NCBI GenBank assembly: GCA_026936335.1
Contig: JAPMXV010000051.1
Coordinates: 62,001 to 126,000, forward strand
Length of the DNA: 64,000 bases
Source of the DNA: Mantamonas sphyraenae
Lineage: Eukaryota > CRuMs > Mantamonadidae
Direction: 5' to 3'
Position numbers and translations under genes: made by a program. The notes below the pieces were generated by a model. That model ran no database searches and was not told where the DNA came from. It saw nothing but the letters and a program-made list of their open reading frames with translations. Shown in pieces: positions 1-13,933 of this stretch; the stretch's first letter is position 1, and every line of letters starts with the position of its first letter.

Positions 1-3000
1 CCAAACGCCCTCCTCTACCGCTCCTGCCGCATGGGCGCAAACGCAAACCTCAACTACTCTGTCGACCTCCCCAACGGCGACTACCGCGTCACCCTCCACA
101 TGGCCGAGCTCAAGCACACCACCACAGGCCGCCGTGTCTTTGGCGTACGCTGCAACCGCCGCCAGGTCTTCACCGGCCTCGACCCCTACGCCATCAAGGC
201 CATGAACGCCTTTGATCTCACCTTTTACGCAACCGTCACCGACGGCACCCTCGACCTCGAGTTTGTCAAGCAGTCCGACATGCCCATGATCAACGGCTTT
301 GTCATCCACAACTGCAGCACCTCGGGCGAGCACGAGCCCCTCAACCTCCAGCCGGCCACCCTGTCCACAGGCAACTTCTTCACCAACGGTTCCTACCTCT
401 GCGTCAAGCTCAGCATGTACATGGACACCTTTGACATCTTCAACAAGACCAAGGTCCGCAACGACATGTGCCTCACCTTTGACCTCGAGGACGGCGGCCT
501 CCGCTGGCTGGAGCTCCTCGGCGACGACGCAACAGGCGCCATGCAGCCCGTCACCTACGACGCAGTCAACAACTGCGGCTGGGTCTACAACGTCGAGACC
601 ATTGTCAAGCGCGTCAACGAAGGCAACGTCCTGCCCCTCGAGATGTACGGCAACCTGCCCGCAGACCAGGTCGTCACCGCAGAGGACATGGAGGACCTCG
701 CCACGCGTCTCCTCATGCCCTCGTCTCACGTTGCCAAGCAGCGCGACATCGACGCCCTCTTTGACGCCGACGAAAGCGACTCGGACGACGAGGCAGAGGC
801 CTTCACCGCTGCCCCGCTCCAGGGCACAGAGTTTGCCATTCGCCTCCTGGCAAACCTCGACCGCCTCTCGCGCGCGCACGCTCACTCCAACCGCGACGCA
901 CGCGTCGAGCGCGCCCTTTCAAGAGATGGACGGCCAGAGCAAGTCCACAGGCGCCCCCAAGCGCCTCGGCCTCATCTACGAGGTCGACCAGGCCTCGTTT
1001 GCCACCCTCATGTCCATCCTCACCGCCCAGATTGACGCCTTTTACTCCAGCGATCCCGTCGCCGACCAGGACGCCGCCGACCGCAGGTCCCTCGACCTGT
1101 ACGCCGTCCTCGCCGCCCTGCGCCTGCTCAAGATCAACCTGCAGTTCCTCATGCTCAGCAAGACTCCGGCCTACGAGGTCGGCCTTGGCGTCGCTGCAAA
1201 GGGCCAGGGCTCCCTCAAGGGCAAGAAGCGCAAGCTTGCAAACCGCAAGGCCAACGAGCTGCGCCAGGCTGCCCTCGACCTCATGCTGCGCATCGTCAAC
1301 GACGAGCCCGCCATGTACCAGGGAGGCGACCTCGCACAGGCCCTGCACGCTCGTTTTGTGCCTCTCATCCAAACAGAGGCAAGTGTCGTCCTCACTGCAG
1401 GTCTCGACATCTTTTACCCCAACGCCGTCGACCAGGCCACCCTGCTCTCTTCGTACCTCAAGGAGCGCGAGGCCGACCCGGCTGCCTTTGCCAAGGTCAA
1501 GAGCAACTTCCTCGAGGACCTCCTCACCAAGTTCAGCTCCTACAGCACCGTGAGTGGCCTCCTGCAAAACAGCACCGATGGCGCTTCCTCCTCTCTCGCC
1601 CCCGCCGGCGAAAGCACATCCGCTTCCTCCTCGTCCTCCTCGTCCTCCTCGTCCTCCAGCGACGCAGACGACGCAGCCACCTCTGCCGCGTCCACCAGCA
1701 ACGAGGGCATCATGGACACCGTCTCCACCCTCATGGCGGTCGTCCTCCGCGAGACCAACGAGTTTATCCAGGACAACCTGGCCTCGGAGGAACACTACGC
1801 CACCGACTCGTTCTCGCCGCCCGCAACTTCCAAGGCCCTGGCCGTGCTCCTGGCCATCCAGAAGCAGCTCGTGCACAGCGCAGAGATCCCGCCTTCCCTC
1901 GAAGAGCAGGCCGCCAAGGACGAGGACGTGCAGGTCGAGTGCTCAGACTCCCTCGCTCTCCTCATCGCCTACACAAAGAAGGTGTTTGGCCACAGCAAGG
2001 AGATGCTCGAGCGTGTCCTTGAGCTCTCGGCTCTCGCCCAGAAGGACAACAAGTGGACCAACCTGTTCCACCCGCACCTCACCGAGTTCCTGGCCTCTTC
2101 GTTTGTCGGCACCCTCATGCCCACTCTCGTCACCTCGCTCTGCATGTTCACCAAGCAGATCCCCTTTGCCCAGGCCATGGTCGACGACGTCGCCCCTGTC
2201 CTCGCCCTCCTCGACAAGATCAACTCTCAGCTGCCCGAGGTTCTCAAGAACGCAAGCTTTGCCGAGCACACCGTCGAGGAAGACAAGTACGGCCAGGACG
2301 AGGCCGTCTCTCACCTCTCTGTCCTCTTTGCTCCCGAGGAGTTCCTTGCCGAGTCCAACGTCGACGAGGCCCAGACGGTCAGCATCCCCTACGCCTCCAA
2401 GCTGCTCCTCAGCTTTGTAGTCCCCACACCTGAGATCGAGGAAGAGGAGGAGAAGAAGGAAGGCGAGGAGAAGAAGGACGGCGAGGAGAAGAAGGAAGGC
2501 GAGGACACGCCCGCCGAGGACGCGTCTGCTTCCACCACCACCACCACCACCTCCTCCTCCTCGGAGGAGTCTGCAGAGACCACCACCACCACCTCTGACG
2601 ACGTTGCGACTGACGACGCCGCTGCCACCGAAGGCGAGGAGGATGAGGAGGAGGACGAGGAGGAAGAGTGGGACGAGAACGCATCGCTGTTCCTTCAGCT
2701 GCATCGTGGCGTGACCGCTGACCAGCCGCTCGCCGCACGCAAGTACGTCAAGAGCACCATGCACGAAAAGATCCCGTCGGTCGTGGAAATCGACGGTGAC
2801 AGCGTCACCCTGCAGTGGCTTGTCAAGGAACGCCCCACAGGCCCGCGCAAGAAGCCCACCAAGCCCATCAAGGTGCTTGTGCGCCCCAAGGAGCTCATGC
2901 ACGAGCGTCTCATTAGCCGCCTCTCCCAGCTCGAGGTCACCCTCGCCTGGCTCGGCTCCTGGTCCGCCTCCACCCTCATGAACGGCGTCCCGGCAAGCGC

Positions 3001-6000
3001 CGAGGAGGATGAGTTGCGCCCGCTCCTCGTCTCCCAGCTCATTTCCGGCGGCTTTGAGGACGAAGAGGTCCTGCCCGCAGGTGTCAAGGAAGGCACCCCG
3101 CGCCCGCTCCTCCTCGCACGCACCCAGAGCGTCGTCTCTGAGGTCGACGTCTTTATTGAGGACTTTGAGAGCAACGACGACAACCCGCTCTACAAGTACC
3201 TCATGAAGAAGCACCCGTTTGCCCCTGCCGACAGGCGCATCCTCAAGAGCAGCAGCGAGGTCCAGCATTGCGTCCGCATCGTCACAGGTACCATCATCAA
3301 GCAAAGCGCTCTCACACACTCCGTCATGGCCTTTACCCAGGCCATCGACACCATGGACCCGCCCCAGGCCCTCATTGACATCTGGACCGCCGCAAAGAGC
3401 CTCGTCGCATGGATGCAGCAGAAGCGCCAGGCACTCGCCAAGGCCAAGGCCGAGAAGGAAAAGTCCGACCAGGAGCGTGAAGCCGAAATGGGCAACATCC
3501 TCGGCACCAACGCAGCCGTCGTCGAAGACACTGGCGACAAGAAGGACGGCGTCATCTCCTACGAGGAGATTGCCGAAGAGGTCTCCAACAAGGCTCGCTT
3601 CCTTCTCCGCTTCGCTCCGCCCCAAAACACCCCTGCGGCCCTCATCCAGACCCAGTCCCTGCGCAGGCAGCTCAGCGACGCCGCCAAGCAGCCCTCCGCA
3701 GACGAGGACGGCGAGGGCAGCAGCGCAGGCGCCTCCGCAAGCTCCGGCACAGGCGGTGGCTCCAAGTGGAACGTCCTGCGCAAGGCCGTCAACGCAGCCA
3801 GCAACCTCAAGGCCCTCCTCGACCTGCGCTACTCCATGGAACAAGAGAGCGCCCTCACCGCAGAGGACCCCATCAGCAAGCTCGTCGTCGACTTTGTCGA
3901 GAGCAGCGTCAACCTCGATCGCGTCACTCACTACATCGGCGTCCACAAGCGCCGCGCAGAAATGCGCCTCGTCGGCATGCAGGCCATGCCCAAGCTCCTC
4001 GAGGCCTGCAGCACTGTCACCGAGCCCCTCTCCAGGTACCACAGTGCCACGCCGTCCACCGTCGCCCGCTCTCAGGTCCTCTATTCGCTCAAGAGCGCCA
4101 TGGTCAAGGAACCCGTCACCAACGACGAGAAGGACAGCGGCGAGAAGGACGAGGTCCAGCTGCCCGAGCTCCTGCACTACACCTCGGGCGTCGAGGCCTG
4201 TGGCTCCAAGCTCACCTTCCGCATCACCACCTGCTACCAGGGCCTGTTTGGCACCCTCTGCAACCAGCTGCAGAACGCCCCCGATGACATCTACCGACGC
4301 GTCGCACAGGCCTCTCTGCTCATTCTCGCCCTCAACGGCGTCCTCATCGACTACCGCAACCAAGACTTCAAGGCTGCCGTCGAGCTCAACCTGCCCGAGG
4401 CCGTGCGTCGCTACCTCACCTTTGGCCCCTGGAGCGACGCCGCCATGCGCCACCTTGCACGCGACAAGGAAATCGCAGCCAAGATGCTCGAGATGGACAC
4501 CATGGACGACATGCGCAACCAGTTCACCAAGGAAGTCATGACGCGCAAAAAGGTGCGCGACATGGCCTTCTCCGTCTACAAGCTCCTCGCACTCCAGTCC
4601 CTGCGTCCCATTCCGGGCTACGTCGACGAGGAGACGCGCGACTACAGCGAAAAGATCCGCCGCCAGCTGTTTGACCTCCTCCTTGACGAGGTCGAGCAAG
4701 TCCAGCAGCAGGTCGAGTCCCAGGACACTGCCGCCTTTGTCGCCCTGCCCGACACCAGCAACGCAGAGTGCCTCGTCGGCAACCAGGTCGACATGACCGA
4801 ATCCTCGGGCACCAAGGGCCTCGTCGTGCCCCACCTGCCCAAGCTCGGCGTCACCTTTACCCTCTCCACCTGGTTGTTCATGAAGGACACAGACTCGACC
4901 ACAAACTACCTCTTCAGCAACGGCCACGACGTCGACAACTCCCAGCTCATGGACGCTTACATCCACGGCGACACCCAGTGCGTCCACTTCCGCGTCCAGG
5001 ACATGAGCGTCGTTTCCAAGGACAAGGTGCCCACCGACAAGTGGTGCCACCTCGCCTTTACCCGCAGCACCGAGGGTGCTCTCGCCGTCTACATTGACGG
5101 CGTGCGCTCGGGTTTCAAGGAGCGCAGCGAGGAGACCCTGTTTGAGGGCACCGACGAACCCGAGGACACCCCGGCCCCGGCCCAAACAACCACCCCGCAG
5201 ACCGTCACCCCGCAACCGAACTACCCCATGGACGATTACGACGAGGAGGAAGACTTTGATCTCTTTGACGACGACGAATCGTACGACTCTGAGGATGACT
5301 ACATTCGCTCGTCGACCCGGAGCCAACCAGTGACGCAGGCTGCGGTGGTGCCCGTCGCCGAGACCACCACGCCCCTGCGCACCATACTGGCAAGCGACGT
5401 CGCAGAAGGTGACGTCTCTGTCAAGCCGCTGGAAAACAACCACCCGCTGTACATCGGCTCGTGCGACACCTCGTCTCGCGGCCATGTTGGCGTCAACGGC
5501 TTCCTTTGCTCCATGTACGTGCACTTTGAGCGCGCCCTCGAGGCCGAGCAGCTCAAGGCCATCGCAGACCTGGAGGCGCCGCCTGTCCCGTCCAGCGAGT
5601 TTAACAACCTCGCCAGCAAGCATCTGGAAAAGATCCTGGGAATCCTCTACGAATACCTGAACTTCAAGCCTGGCCGCAGGCTGCTCGGCGAGGAGCGCAC
5701 CGTGAAGCTGCTCTTGCCCATGCTCCTGGATCGCTTCGACCAGATTTCCGTCTTGGGCAAGCAGTCGCTGGACTCCTTTGTCGTCGTGGGCATTTGCAAC
5801 CGCCTGTTGGCCGACATTGATCCCGAGCTGCTGCAAAATGTGTACGACAGCACCCCGTTTGCCAAGGAACCCGGCATGGAGACATTCATCCAGTTCCTCG
5901 TCCTCAAGACGGGTCAGGCCCTGTGCGACCCTGTGTACGACGCCAACGACGGCTCTGCCGACGCCGTGGCTATCGAGGGCCACGCCACCGCACGCGCTCC

Positions 6001-9000
6001 GTCCAAGACCGTGCTTGCACGCGCCTCGGAAATGGTCATGCTGCTGCGCGTGCTCGGCGCCTCTGAGCAGTGGAAGGCGCAAGTGCAGGAGCTGGTCAAC
6101 ACACACCTGCTGCACCTGCCCGCGCTCGTCAGCAGCCTGCTGCAGGGCCAGGAGCTGCCCCTCAGCAAGCACGAGGTGTGGAAGACCATGACCTCACTCG
6201 GTGTCGTGGGTGGTCACTGCGACTTTCCGCGTGTCGGCGCACGTGTGCGCGTGCCTTGGGCCGCCGCCGTCGACGGCGACAAGCAAACGCTGCTCAAGCA
6301 GCGCAAGTTTAGGCAGGACGGCACCATCGTCAGCCTGGACGGCGCGTACGCAACCGTGGTCATGGACACCGATGCGCTGAAGCACGTCTCGCAGCCGGGC
6401 GTCATCATCACGCGCATTATGTGCTACACCTCCTCGCTGGTGGCCATCACCGACGGAACCACGGCTGATACCCTGCGCATTGTCATCACCGAAGAGCTCA
6501 TCCCGTCCTTCCGCTGCCTGTTGGAGGAGCCCAAGGTGCAGACGGTGCCCCTGCTGTACGCCCTTGTGCGCTCGCAGGGCATCCGCGCCCTCACCAAGCT
6601 TCTCGAGCAAGAGGAGAACATCAGTGCCTTTGTCAAGCACGACCTTCTCGGCCTGCTGGTCAAGATCGCCCAGGAGCCCACCAAGCTCAGCGTGTTTGGC
6701 GAGCGCGAGGCCCTCGAGGACAAGCTGTACCGCCTGGACTCGCTTGTGTACAACGTGCAGCCCGCCGACGCAATCGTTGTCCTCGACCGCGAACACGCCA
6801 AGGAGCTCACCGACAGCAGCGACAGCCGCAAGGCCACAACCAAGACCATTGAGCTCGACTACCGCGCGTTCAGCACGAGCACAGGCCCCAAGGAGCTTGT
6901 TGTCGTGCAGAACAACACCGAGTTCCCGCTCAACGCCATGTGTACGTTTGCCAAGAGCCTCGCCAACGTCGAGGAGCAGCACTCGTACATGTGCCAGACC
7001 TGCGGCATCGCTTCCTGCTGCTCCAGCTGCGTCAAGATCTGCCACGTCGGCTGCAACATCCAGTACACGGGCGTGCAGGCCATGTACTGCGGCTGTGGCC
7101 AGGGCACGTGTGCAACCGCACGCGACAAGTGCTACGCCATGGAGTACGACTACATGGAGATCAAGGTCAACAAGCTCGGCGAAGAGGGCAAGGGCGCACT
7201 CATGGTCGGCCTCGCCGCACAGATGCACCCGGAGGACTTGGAGAAGGAAGCCGAAAAGGCTGCGGCCAAGGAAGCCATGGATGCCGCAGCGGCCGCCGGC
7301 GGCGAGGACGAGCTGTTTGAGGCGCCGTCCTTCCTGGAGGACGACGACGACCGCCTGGCGTTCATGGTGCAGTCCGACGGACGCGTGCGCGACACCACCA
7401 AGGACACCAGCGAGTGGAGCGTGTCCTACGTCACCTCGCCCATGACCGACGAACAGCGCCTGCAATCGCTGCCCAGCTTTGCCGAGGGCGACGTGATCGG
7501 CATCGGTCGCAACTACGAGGGCACCGACATCTTCTTCACCAAGAACGGCAAGTTCCTCGGCTCGCCGTACGACTCGCCCCAGGGAGAGCTGTTCCCCACC
7601 ATTTGGTGCTACGGCGACCAGCCCGCCGACGGCGTGGAGTGGATCGTGGACCCGGCCAAGTTTATGTTTGACACCACGGCCGAGCTGCCCGAGGTCGAGC
7701 GCGCCACAGACATCATCAGCACGGGTGCCGAATTCTCGGGACTCATCCACCTGCCCGTCGAGTTTGGCGGCATTTCGCAGTTTATGCTGACCGTCGACCG
7801 CCGCGCCAAGAAGGAGGTCGAGGCGTACATCGAGATCCCCTCGATGAACGTGCGCAACAAGGTCACAGGCAGGGTGAGCGGCCTCAACAGCGTCACCTTC
7901 CTGGAGAGCATCTTTTCCACGAGCAAGGAGGGCTGGAGCGGACCCAACAACTACAAGGCCCTCGTGGACGGCGACCGCATCATCGGCAAGTGCGTGGACA
8001 AGGAAAACTGCCACTTTGAGATGGGTCTGCGCGAAGGCGAGATGGCCATCGAACTGCAGGATGGCGGCTATCTGGATCTGGCCGTGCCCAGCATGAACCT
8101 GGAGGGCAAGGTGACCATGGAGGCCTGGGTGCGCTTGCCCAAGGCCAACGGCGTGCCGAAGAACACTCAGTACATCTTGTCGCACATCAACGGCACCGAG
8201 ACGCAGATGTTCCTGCGTGTGGCCGACGGTCAGTACCAGGCCGGCAGCATCTCCAGCGAGAACGAGCTGGACGAGGCCAGCGTCGCCCACATCACCATCC
8301 CGGACTCCGATCTGGGCAAGTGGGTGCACTTGTGCGCCACGTTTGACGAACTCAAGTGGACTCTGTACCGCAACGGCAAGGAGACACACACGGCAGGTGC
8401 GCTCATGAACCCGGCCGGCGTGGCTCGCAACGACGGTAAGTGCCACCTCACCGTGGGCACTTGGGTCAAGAACCGCAAGAGTGGAAGCGGCGAGGGCGAA
8501 GGCAGCAGCATCGAAGGCGCGGAAGGCAACTTTGTGGGCGCGGTGGAGGAGGTGCGCATCTGGGCCGGCGCCAACGACGCCGAATGGGTGACCAACAACT
8601 GGAACGGGTACATGTCTGGCAGCGAGCAAGACCTGCAAGTGCTGTGGCAGTTTGCATGCCCTGTGGGCGACATTGTGTTTGACGGCAGCTCGCTGAAGAA
8701 CAACGGCCGCCGCAAGGGCCCCATGGCGTTTGTCAAGTCGACAGTGAAGCGCGCTGGCGGCGGATGGAGCTTCAAGTGGGACCCGGAAAAGTCGCACCAG
8801 GACCTGACGCTGAGCAACGGCAACATGTCGGCCACAAACACGCAGGCGTACTGCTGGCGCACAACCATGTCTGACAAGCCGATGCGCAGCGGCACGTACA
8901 AGTGGGAGATCTCGCTGGACAAGCTCAACTCGAGCCCCAACATCATGATTGGCGTGGCTGAGGAGGACTACAAGGGCGAGCTGTCCAACTACGTGGGCGG

Positions 9001-12000
9001 TTCGTACTCGCGCATGGGCTGGTCCTACTACGGTTGCTCCTACTCGTATGCCTACCACCGCGGCAGCAGCAAGACGTACGGCAAGCCGCTGAAGGAAGGC
9101 GACAAGGTCACTGTGGAGCTCAACATGGACAAGGGCACGCTCAAGTTCTGGGTCAACAACGAGGACCTGGGCTACGCCTACGAGGACATCAAGAGCAAGG
9201 AGCTGTACGCGGCCGTGTCGCTGTACATGAACGAGGACACCGTGTCTTGCCGTTCCCTGAGCGGCGGCGGAGGCGGAGGCGGAGGCGGCAACGCGGGCGT
9301 GGTCACGTATGCACGCCGCCTCGAAGACAGCGTGGAAGCACTTACCAACCTGGGATACCCCAAGGAGGCGTGCCAGACCGCACTGGAGCAGACCGGACGT
9401 CCCAACAAGGACAGCGCCAAGGAGCTGGACCTGGACGTTGTGCGTGCCGCCGAGTGGCTGTTCAACCACCCGGAGCTGAGCCTGAGCCCCGAAGAACTGG
9501 CCGCGCGTGCCAAGGGCAAGGGCAAGGGCAAGGCAAAGGCAAACAACGACGACGACGAGGTGGAAGAGGTGCCTGTGCCGGACGATGAGGATGGCGACGA
9601 GGCCGGTGCGTCGTCGTCGTCGTCGTCGGACGTTGCGCTGATGGACGACGACGAGGTGGAGGAGTACGAGCTGCCGCAGAGCGACGATGGCGGAGCGTAC
9701 GAGGTGCTGGACAACGCAGAGGAGGCGACTGTGACGCGCCAGGCTCAGGTGAACGCCATGTCCACGGCGGTGGTTGTGGGCGGACCGGAGTGGCGCTTTG
9801 TGCTGAGCACGCAGTACGGTCACGTGCACGAGAGCATGTGCATTCTCAACGCACGTCGCGCGTACCTGTCGCTGTTGCAGCACTGGCCTGCGGACGAGCA
9901 GCTGGACGTGGAGCGCATGGGTGGCGCGAGCGTGGTGGACAACATCATTCGCCTGCTCGGTAGCAAGCAGGCGTCGAGGATGCCGCTGAAGCACGACGAC
10001 ACGGCAGCTGACGAGGGCCTGACGGACGCGGGACCGGATCCGGAGAAGCGCCCGCTGGACGTGCTCAAGCAGGCCATGGTGCAGGTGCTGTCCAAGGAGG
10101 TGGAGGAAGGCACCACCGAGGCGCCCAAGTCGCTGTCGCGCCTGCTGAACGTGCAGGCGTTGAGCCAGATTGTGGGCAGCGTGGTTGCCGAGCTGCACCA
10201 TCGCGATTCGCCCGAGGAGGTGGCGCGCAAGCTTGCGTCTGGAGACAAGAAGAAGGACGAGGTGCACTTGCTGAAGAGCGACCGCGAGGCGATGACCAAG
10301 TCGAACGCAGAGCTGGCATGCTGGCTGACCGAGCTGGTGATTGAAAGCGACGTGCTGAGTGCCAACGACACGCACCGTCTGCTCACGTGCCTGTTTGCAT
10401 TCCTGCAGGTTGCCAAGGGCGAGATTGCCGCGCGCCTGATGAAGATCATCTACAACGTGCTGCACCGCACGCACAACAAGATCGACATGGGTCCGCTGCG
10501 CTCGCTGACCAAGACCATGGTCACGCTGCACGCAGCCATGGACAAGGACAAGCGCCCGGGCGCCACGCTGCAGAGCGTGCTCGAGGTGCTCCTTGCCGCA
10601 CGCAAGTACCGCGAGCGTGTGGGCATCGAAGACGACTTTTTGGTGCTGCCCGACCCGCTGGCCCGCAAGGCCAAGCGCGAGGAGGAGGAGAAGGAAAAGA
10701 AGGAAGCCGAGGGCGACGAGGGAGACAAGGGCAAGGGCAAGAGCTCGAGTGGCAACGAAGGCAGCTCGTCGAGCAGCAGCAGCAGCAGCAGCAGCAGCGG
10801 CGCAAGCGGCGAGAAGAAGGACAAGAAGGAGGAGGAGGTGAGCCCCGAGGAGGAGCAGGCGGCCAAGAACAAGGCTGCCATCGAGTGGTTCAACGAGTTT
10901 GCCGACACGAGTGTAGTGCTTGACGAGCTGGCAAACGGCGAGGAGCTGCCGGAGATCTTTATGGCGCGCTCGCTGGTGAAGATCCGGGGCGCCAAGGACA
11001 AGGTGGAGGTGGCCAGCGACCACCCGTATGCCAAGCGCACCAAGATGAAGCCTGTGAGCGTGCAGTACGCGACCGCCGTGAATGTGGTGATGGACAAGAA
11101 GACGCGCATGCTGCCGGGTGAGTTTATGAGCTTCACAAGCGACCCCGAGGGCGAGAACGTGCTGGCGGTGTACAAGAACTGGGAGGACAAGAAGGAGAAG
11201 AAGGAGGACGGCGAAGAGGAGGAGGAGGAGGCCGAGGTCAAGTTCAAGTTCCCTGTGGGCAAGTTCTACGTGTTCTTCCCGGTCAAGCCGTCGTTCCTGT
11301 GGGACTCGTCGATGATTCACTCGCAGCTCACGCTGAGCAGCGACAAGATGACGGTGACGTCGGGCGGCTCGTGGAGCGACTACCGCACCGTGCTTGCCGA
11401 CAGGCCCGTGAGCAACCGCGGACGCACGTCGTTTGACATTGTGATCAACAAGATGGCCAGCTGCAACATGGCCATCGGTATTGCGCCGAGCACGCAGAGT
11501 GTGAGCAGCGGCTACGTGGGCGACTACTCGTCGACAGGCTACTGCTTCTATGCGAGCGGCTACCGCTACCAGCGCGGCAACTCGTACTCGTACGGCAAGC
11601 GCCTGCAGGCGGGTGACACAGTGACGGTGACGGTGGACATGGACACGCAGGAGCTGCACTTTGCCATCAACGGCAAGGAGCAGGGCAAGGCGTTTGGCAG
11701 CCTGCCGCAGACGACGGACTTTTATCCCGCGGTGTCTCTGTACGACGTGGGCGACGAGATCACGCTGCAGGGCATTGGCGGCAAGGAGAGCATTGTCAAG
11801 ACGCGTGGCAACAGCAACCGCTGGGGCTACGGCTTCACGGTGATCCCGACGGACTTTAGCGACGAAGGGGCCAAGGACCTGATTGCCAAGCACGGCGACG
11901 AGTTCCGTGCGTTCCTGGAGCAGCAGGGCCGCTGGACACTGCAGATGGACCAGCAGCTGATGGAGTGTGTGTCGCAGTGGTGCAAGAAGCACGACAAGCT

Positions 12001-13451
12001 GCCGATGGAGGTGGAGAGCGAAGAGTTTGAGCCGACGCCGCCGGAGCTGTTGCCGTACCGTGCGATCCGCGAAAACGTGGAGCTGGAGGAGATGCAGCAG
12101 CGTCTGATTGTGCTGCAGGCGTTCAACAAGCGCATGCCCAACTTTTTGACGTGCGTGGACTTTGCCAAGATGTACGAGAAGAACTCGCTTGCGGCAAGCG
12201 TGGCGAGCGTGCGTGGTCTCATCCTGAGCGACGTGAAGGCGTCGATCTGGCTGGAGGCTGTGAAGAAGACGCAAACGAACCTGGGCGAGGCACGCATCAC
12301 GATCAACCGTCACCGTGCGGCGAAGCTGATTGGCACGTCGCCGTCGGACGAGAACCTGGAGAAGTGTGTTTGGGCAGATCTGCTCAGGCATCAACCATCT
12401 GCCGCCTAAGCAGCTGCGCATCGACCCGAGCAAGAAGGCATGGCACGTGGACTTTGACGGCGAGAGTTCCATCGATGTGGGTGGCCCTTACCGTGAGAGT
12501 TTCTCGCAGATGATCAACGAGCTGCAGAGCACGCACCTGAACCTGCTGATCAAGGTGCCCAACGGCAAGTACAACGTGGGCCTGAACCGTGACAAGTTCA
12601 TCCCGAACTGCTCGCTGGTGAGCGAGACGCACATGGCGTACTTCTCGTTCTTTGGCAAGCTGCTGGGCATTGCGCTGCGCACGAGCATGACGTTGGAGCT
12701 GAACCTGCCGTCGCTGTTCTGGAAGCAGCTTGTCGAGTTCCCTGTGAACGTGAGCGATCTGGAGGCCATCGATCAGATGTGCGTGCAGTGCAACGTGTCG
12801 CTTGTGGACATTGACAAGAAGGGCGTGAGCGCAGATGTGTTTGAGGACGTGATCGAGGAGACGTTTGTGACGGTGGACTCGAGCGGCCACGAGGTGGAGC
12901 TGGTGGAGAATGGCAAGGAGAAGGCGGTGACGTTTGACAACAGGCACGAGTACGTGCAGATGATCACGGACTACAGGTTGCAAGAGTTTTCCGGACAGAT
13001 GAAGGCAATCCGCCTGGGTCTGGCGACGATTGTGCCTGCGCGTCTGCTGAACCTGTTCACGTGGAGCGAGCTGCAGGAGCGCGTGTGTGGTGTGCCGGAC
13101 GTGGACCTCGTGCTGCTGCGCAAGGTGACGCAGTACAGCGGCTACAAGCCGGACAGTCAGACGGCCCAGTTCTTCTGGCAGTGCATGGAGAGCTACACGC
13201 CCGAGGAACGTCAGGATTTCCTGCGTTTCGTGTGGGGCCGTTCGCGCATGCCGCTGACGGTGGAGGAGATGAACCAGCAGCAGAACCCGCGCTTCATCCT
13301 GTCGACGGCTGTGCGCAACTCGAACCAGGCTCTGCCGGAGAGCCACACGTGCTTCTTCCAGCTGGATCTGCCGAGCTACAGCACGTACGAGATCATGCGC
13401 GAGCGTCTGCTGTACGCGTTTACCAACTGCCGTGCCATCGACAACGATTAA
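1..13451 (+). CDS. Giant HECT-domain E3 ubiquitin ligase (5' partial)
   Basis: The reading frame is open at the first base, so the N-terminus lies outside the window. The domains seen are: a malectin-like fold (about 1-310), a LamG/concanavalin-like fold (4840-5560), a Cys/His-rich UBR-type zinc region (6930-7130), SPRY (7380-7650), a second LamG-like fold (8040-8620), a B30.2/SPRY-like fold (8760-9260), a UBA-like helix set (9310-9480), another SPRY-like fold (11290-11790), and a C-terminal HECT domain (12390-13451). The HECT catalytic Cys is codon 13351-13353 in the SHTCF context, followed by LDLPSYS. HECT enzymes accept ubiquitin on this Cys and pass it to a substrate lysine; the lectin-like and SPRY folds probably select substrates. 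The frame steps twice. Near 904-925 it is either a 1-nt indel or a 22-nt GT...AG intron. Near 12366-12387 it is either a lost GT dinucleotide, which gives the family-like VFGQ, or a 22-nt intron. Long low-complexity Ser, Thr and Glu tracts occur at 1620-1670, 2430-2670 and 10680-10860. The stop is at 13449-13451. Confidence 0.9.
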
Positions 13452-13933
13452 GGAGTCGTGGCGGCGGCGGTGGGCGGTGGAGGCGTGGAGGCGTGGTGAT
13501 GGAACGGCGCGAGGAGAGGCAAGAATGCCTCGCAAAAGGATGTGCAAGCGCAGGGTGGAATGCGATGCGAGTCTGTGAGTGGCACGTTGGTGTACTATCC
13601 GGCACAGCGTCCAAGGAGAATGCGGAGACGAACACAGTTGTGGTTTGCTGTGATCTGATCCACTCCTTGGGAAGGCAGCCGATGCACCAATGTCACCGGG
13701 CCAGCACGTTGTTCGACGTCTGTTGTGCACACCCAGTGCTACGTGCCTGGGTGCGTGTGCGCAAAGGGACCCCTGTGGAGCACGAACTGCGAGGGAGTGA
13801 TGGAAGCGGAGCCATGCAAGAAATGAAAGATGGACATGCAGCCTCGAGGGTCACATTGGATTGGTGAGGGTGGTTGGGGGGCTGTGGACCGGGATGCGAC
13901 GGCCGCAGCACCCAAACCCAAAACACGCAAACA
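13452..13933. other. Intergenic spacer, no gene seen
   Basis: This 482-bp gap lies between the HECT gene stop and the CBS-domain gene start. I see no convincing ORF, tRNA-like fold or repeat. It probably holds the 3' end of the HECT transcript and the promoter of the CBS gene. Confidence 0.5.

Noticed and set aside
1943-12472. Two very long antisense open frames (1,409 and 2,092 codons) under the HECT gene
   Set aside because: They mirror the GC-rich codon use of the sense gene and contain long Leu/Val/His/Gln-rich runs without domain character. The sense strand has clear UBR, SPRY and HECT motifs.
13452-13933. tRNA or other structured RNA in the larger spacers
   Set aside because: I found no B-box-like GGTTCGAATCC or cloverleaf pattern in the spacers at 13.5, 27.1 and 60.4 kb.
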